Assembly: GCA_002633025.1 (NCBI GenBank)
Contig: NMRB01000037.1
Span: 568,447-632,446, forward strand
Origin: Notospermus geniculatus
Taxonomy: Eukaryota; Nemertea; Pilidiophora; Heteronemertea; Lineidae
Direction: 5' to 3'
Length of the DNA stretch: 64,000 nt
Of this stretch, positions 60,601 to 64,000 are shown in pieces (the stretch's first letter is position 1; each line of letters starts with the position of its first letter). A program made the translations under genes and the position numbers. Below the pieces are notes generated by a model. That model saw nothing but the letters and a program-made list of their open reading frames with translations. It did not search any database and was not told the DNA's origin.

Positions 60601-61819
60601 GTGGTTAATACTCATAAAGAGATATTTTGCACTTCACGCCGATTTTGTCTACTTTGGATTTAAAAATTTGCTAACTTTGTCAAGAGAATCTTCCTTTCAT
60701 GATTGCTCAGTGGTAATGCTCTGAAATTTGACAACTTGGTAACAATCAGTTTTTAATTTGCGACCATAATTACCATTGTTACTTGGATGACAGAGATTTT
60801 TGTGCTAATTTTGCATGCACAGCGACAGATTCTCCATACACTCTGCTTGGCGGCTCTTCAAGGTAATTAATCGCTGCCCAGGGCATTGGCTGTTTCAGTA
60901 ACATCCCAGGTGGTCACAGTGCAACATGACCGAATTGGCATCATTTTCCCACTGCTGTCTGCAAATTAACTGGCGTGTGCGAGGTGAAAGGAGTCAGTCT
61001 GATTAAGGAGACTGCAGTCTTCTTTTACAAACTATCTGCTGGAGTGGCCATGTCTCTTGCTGAATGTGAAGTGATTCTTAATAAAAAATGCTGATAGAAA
61101 GTAGGTTAAAATTCAATTTTTTGTAGCTTTTGACAAAATCCCACATGGCCTCTCGGGCAGAAAGAGTTCGGTAATGGAATTTCATGCCATCTGGGGACGA
61201 TATCCAAGGAGTAGAGTGTGATACTGTCCTATGTTCACAACCACAAAACAAGGTTAAAATGCAATAAAATAATAGGCAGCTAAAGCTTTACAAAAAGTGT
61301 AACAATTTTGTAATTTGCAGTTTGGTATGGTGGAATAAAAAGCCCAATTTCATGGTGAATGAGAGCATAAGCTCATCATTTGATCCAACTGTCATTTATA
61401 CGACCTATCATTGTCCTAAAAATGCCATACAAAAATGTTTTCAAACCCAATTTATCCATGTATAAGTTGTGTATTGAGCTCTTGGCTTTTGCGTTGTCAT
61501 AGATGGGGTTTGGTCTTTGTTTTCACTGCAGTATGTCCTTGATATGACTTTAGAAAAATCCCAAAGCCTTGTCATATTAAAAAAGTTTGCTCAGAGCGGG
61601 ACCAACTTTCCTTATTTAATCACCAGCCTCAGCATTTACTGCGGTTTATTTGTTTTGCAGAATAGAAGACAGAACCACCGCGGTATGGCCGCGAGCTGAT
61701 TCACAGTTTGAGGAAGGACATTCCCTTGTCATCACCTCATCGCTGTTGGCAGTTTTGTCTTTGACAAAGAAACATGATCAGGGAACCGGCTAATTGGTCT
61801 TTTTCTTAAATATTTCCAG
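57625..61819. other. No gene seen; probable PDE3 intron
   Basis: Upstream of the first confirmed PDE3 exon on its strand. I found no exon encoding the preceding PDE3 segment here. Frames near 58855-59145 overlap on both strands without a recognisable product. Confidence 0.55.
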
Positions 61820-62080
61820 TGTACAACAACAAGTTTTGAATCTGCAATAATCAGCGAGGCACATGGCTTAATAGCCGACATGCTCGCCGATGCCAACCTT
61901 CCACCGCATGTTGTGAGTGGACTGCGTGCCATCAGCAACCTCCTCAAGCCGCAGGAGAATCACCTGCCCCAACACAAGCCAAAGGTCAGCCCTCTCGTGT
62001 CACTCGCTGAGACATCCAACTATGGCTCAGACACTGAAGACCTGCCTTACACAGGAGAGCGGCCATCTTCATTACCTAAG
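61820..62080 (+). CDS. PDE3B-like: PDE3-family cyclic nucleotide phosphodiesterase, internal exon (linker region, part 1)
   Basis: This exon encodes 87 codons in phase 0 (TGT ACA ACA ...), bounded by a TATTTCCAG acceptor and an AAG/GTGGGT donor. The peptide contains EAHGLIADMLADANLPP, then LRAISNLL, then KPKVSPLVSLAE and an acidic stretch (SDTEDLP), ending SSLPK. Order and spacing match the region of vertebrate PDE3B, and less closely PDE3A, between the N-terminal membrane-association region and the catalytic HD domain; the PDE3B counterpart as I recall it reads EAHGLITDLLADPSLPP. PDE3 enzymes hydrolyse cAMP and cGMP, are inhibited by cGMP and sit at ER or caveolar membranes. This stretch is regulatory, not catalytic. 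It joins in frame to the exon at 62654. Family assignment is firm; PDE3A and PDE3B are vertebrate paralogues, so the symbol means the closest look only. Confidence 0.95.
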
Positions 62081-62195
62081 GTGGGTATATATGGTCAAGA
62101 AGCCAATGAAATGCAGATGAGCTATCATATTTTTCTCGAAGGATCAGAAGAAGTAGGAACTATATGTTTCACTCAGCTTTCACCCTGATTGATGA

Positions 62196-62247
62196 TAATT
62201 TAATTCTGATAGAGGGGAGTGCACTCCCCTCTATCAGAATTAAATTA
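62196..62247. repeat. Perfect 52-bp palindrome in PDE3 intron
   Basis: Base-by-base pairing around the centre between 62221 and 62222 (GTG|CAC) is perfect for 26 bases on each side, with no loop. The arm reads TAATTTAATTCTGATAGAGG and then GGAGTG up to the centre. It stops pairing at 62195/62248. Confidence 0.93.
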
Positions 62248-62276
62248 ACGTGTTCTTCTCATGAGAAGAACACGTT
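62247..62276. repeat. Perfect 30-bp palindrome abutting the 52-bp one
   Basis: It is centred in CATG between 62261 and 62262 with 15 paired bases on each side (arm AACGTGTTCTTCTCA) and no loop. Its first base is the last base of the 52-bp palindrome, so the two perfect palindromes lie directly head to tail. Confidence 0.93.
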
Positions 62277-62377
62277 CTTGACCCGACTCGAGTTGCATTC
62301 TCGGCGTTCGAGACTGCCGTTCTCGAGTTGAGTCAACAACTACATGAACTAGGTCAGCACGAGTGTGGTCAAGAACG
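62273..62377. mobile_element. Short inverted-end element following the palindromes
   Basis: CGTTCTTGACC at 62273-62283 is the exact inverse of GGTCAAGAACG at 62367-62377. The interior is rich in CTCGAG/TTCGAG words that pair partly with each other. It may be the remnant of one fold-back element that includes the palindromes. No clear target duplication is visible. Confidence 0.45.
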
Positions 62378-62653
62378 AGGATTCGAATACGCCCCCTGAT
62401 TCTCAAACATGGGATTATGGACAAAGAATCCAAGGGTCCACGACTGAACCTAAACTTTCTGGGCCTGCATTATGTAGCTTTAATGAAATGGGATGGGATT
62501 CCTTGGCAAGACACTGGTCTGTATTCCAAGTAATCTAGTTCCGGTGAACAACATGTTGTACACTCTAGCCTTCATCAGCTTACCCAGGAAATTACATGGT
62601 TCTGTTGTAAGAAGATGCTCCAATATACAAATTTTTCGTGTATCTCATTTCAG

Positions 62654-63271
62654 CGCTTACGCCGCAGCCTTCCCCCTAGCTTACTTCGCAGGATGTCGAC
62701 GAGTACTTGGACTACAACAACCTCGGCTACAGGAATGCCAACCTTGGAACCAGAGCCATGTCGTCAGCGTAGTGCCAGTGTACGCCTGTCGCGGGATTCC
62801 GCTCCCGGAGCAAGCCCTGTGAACAGCCGCAGCAATAGTCCCTCTCCCAACTCCCCAACTACAGTGTGCTTAACTATACCCAAATCTCGTTCATTTTCCA
62901 TTGCAACTGCTGGTACATTAGCACCCCCACCCAAGCGCTCCACGAGGGAGCGTAAAAGTCTTTTCGCCCCTGGACAAGAACCAACTCCGAGTAGTGCTAG
63001 TCCGAGCCATCATGACATAAAACCGATTTCACCTTTAGTGACTGGAGATTCAAAAACACAGGACGAATCACAGACTCAGAAAGAGCAGGATTTAGTTCAG
63101 GGGTCTAGTGTGAAACGTCTCACGGTGACGTCAGACTATGAAAGTAGTGATTCACCCAGTGATCATAGTGATAATATAACGGGAAACGAGGACTTGGTTT
63201 CACATCAGAAAGAGGCTCTGGAATCTGAGATTAAACCGTGTGAGACTTCCAAGCCGCAGGTTACGTTTAAG
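62654..63271 (+). CDS. PDE3B-like: PDE3-family cyclic nucleotide phosphodiesterase, internal exon (linker region, part 2)
   Basis: This is a 206-codon phase-0 exon between a CATTTCAG acceptor and a TTTAAG/GTAAGT donor. It opens with RLRRSLPPSLLRRMS, then STWTTTTSATGMPTLEP, a block almost unchanged from vertebrate PDE3B as I recall it (RLRRSLPPGLLRR, STWTTTTSATGLPTLEP). A long Ser/Pro/Thr-rich low-complexity stretch follows, then VTSDYESSDSP, which matches the VTSDYE motif of PDE3B, and an acidic tail. LRRSL, RRMS and RQRSAS fit basophilic kinase (PKA/Akt) consensus sites, and this part of PDE3 is known to be phosphorylated; specific sites are inference. The catalytic domain with its metal-binding His/Asp residues is not in this exon and should start in exons beyond base 64000. 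An upstream in-frame ATG at 62615 is intronic and is not taken as the start. Confidence 0.95.
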
Positions 63272-64000
63272 GTAAGTCTGATCGTCAGATGTACTTTCAA
63301 GAACACCCTGTTACACCCTGTTATGCGAACAATAATCTGAAGTATGGTGCAAGATTGTTGAGATTGGCATCAGGTGGTCAGATAGGTGGTGATTATGGGC
63401 CAGAAATACATATAATGTTGTTTCTCTTACGCGGTACATATTGTGTTTGTACAAATGTCAGATATCCAACATAGAGCACAAAAAACGACAAACAAAATGA
63501 TAGTAAAAGTAAAAGTCGTCTCCGAATTTTGCAAACTTTCGACCCCAACCGGGTTGTTCCTCAGGCGCTTTCTAGTAGAGATCCCAGAAGTGAATCTTTG
63601 GGATCAAATGTCAGACGATGATTTGAAGATAGTGCTGGAGGTCTTCCTGTCATCTGTGGCGTAGCTTTACTTTATAATTATAACAACAGCAATAACAACA
63701 ATTCTTACTTGCGAGCAGACGAACAGCCTGTTACAAAGCTGACTGCTGTTAGAATTCTAGCTCACGGGTATTTTCAGAATGGCAAAGATAATCAGTTCTT
63801 TCCTGATTTGCATGCCATTGTCTATGTATTAGATGATTTGCCACAGTTTAATTAAGTCAAGCAAGATGTAGACGCAAGATGCTCACAGGGTATTACTTAA
63901 CCCCTTCAGTGCCAATTAGGCCCTGTTGTCAAAAATGAAAACATGTAAAACCCTTGAAATGCACCCGAGACCTGTCATGTAGGTATTCATTGGAATGCTC
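63272..64000. other. PDE3 intron, continuing past the window
   Basis: Starts with the GTAAGT donor. Contains the minus-strand retroelement-like tail. The catalytic-domain exons are not here. Confidence 0.75.
63473..63590 (-). mobile_element. Possible retroelement 3'-end fragment, minus strand
   Basis: On the minus strand: CCTGAGGAACAACCCGGTTG, GGGTCGAAAGTTTGC, GGAGACGACTTTTACTTTTA, CTATCATTTTGTTTGTCG, TTTTTTGTGCTC. The tail from the GGAGACGAC word to TTTTGTGCT is also recognisable, more decayed, on the minus strand inside the MITE at 35439-35712 (about 35510-35575). It lies downstream of the last PDE3 exon, in the next intron. Confidence 0.4.

Larger units (their letters stand above)
62081..62653 (+). 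other. PDE3 intron carrying perfect palindromes
   Basis: This is the 573-base intron between the two confirmed PDE3 exons (GTGGGT ... TTTCAG). It holds the palindromes annotated separately at 62196-62276 and a further short element with 11-bp inverted ends (62273-62283 and 62367-62377). I see no coding sequence in it that extends either exon. Confidence 0.85.

Noticed and set aside
62615-62653. Upstream ATG as a start of the PDE3 exon
   Set aside because: It is before a good CATTTCAG acceptor, the homology begins at the acceptor, and the preceding exon joins in phase.

Overview
This is a 64 kb piece of a draft animal genome. It is non-coding almost throughout: intron-like or intergenic DNA, A+T rich, with no operons and no ORF of convincing length outside one spliced gene. 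The many TACATGTA and TAGGCCTA words, the dense miniature inverted-repeat elements (MITEs), the tRNA-derived SINEs and the strong divergence between two copies of one segment suggest a highly heterozygous marine invertebrate. A deuterostome such as an echinoderm, hemichordate or lancelet is my guess, but the sequence alone does not settle it.

The only firmly identified gene is a phosphodiesterase 3 (PDE3B-like) gene on the + strand at the right end. Two consecutive phase-0 exons (61820-62080 and 62654-63271) encode the conserved linker between the membrane-associated N-terminus and the catalytic domain. The catalytic exons must lie beyond base 64000. A short ORF at 54630-54692 ending in a phase-0 donor is a speculative alternative first exon. 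Much of the window to the left may be a long 5' intron or upstream flank of this gene.

The centre (17628-32077) is a tandem-looking duplication. Next to a 575-base assembly gap, 17628-19878 is essentially identical to 24817-27067. After a single N at 19879, 20055-24288 matches 27597-32077 but is clearly diverged. This fits two haplotypes laid end to end by the assembler better than a simple biological duplication. The diverged part carries a decayed open frame resembling an LRAT-domain protein in both copies. It also lets several insertions be read by comparing occupied and empty sites.

The remainder is repeats: at least 18 inverted-repeat elements with readable ends (target duplications of TA, TAA, TTAA, TAGG and one of 8 bp), three copies of one tRNA-derived SINE, a second SINE with a 16-bp target duplication, minisatellites, and a pair of abutting perfect palindromes (52 and 30 bp) inside the PDE3 intron. 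I saw no rRNA gene, CRISPR array, intact transposase or reverse transcriptase gene.
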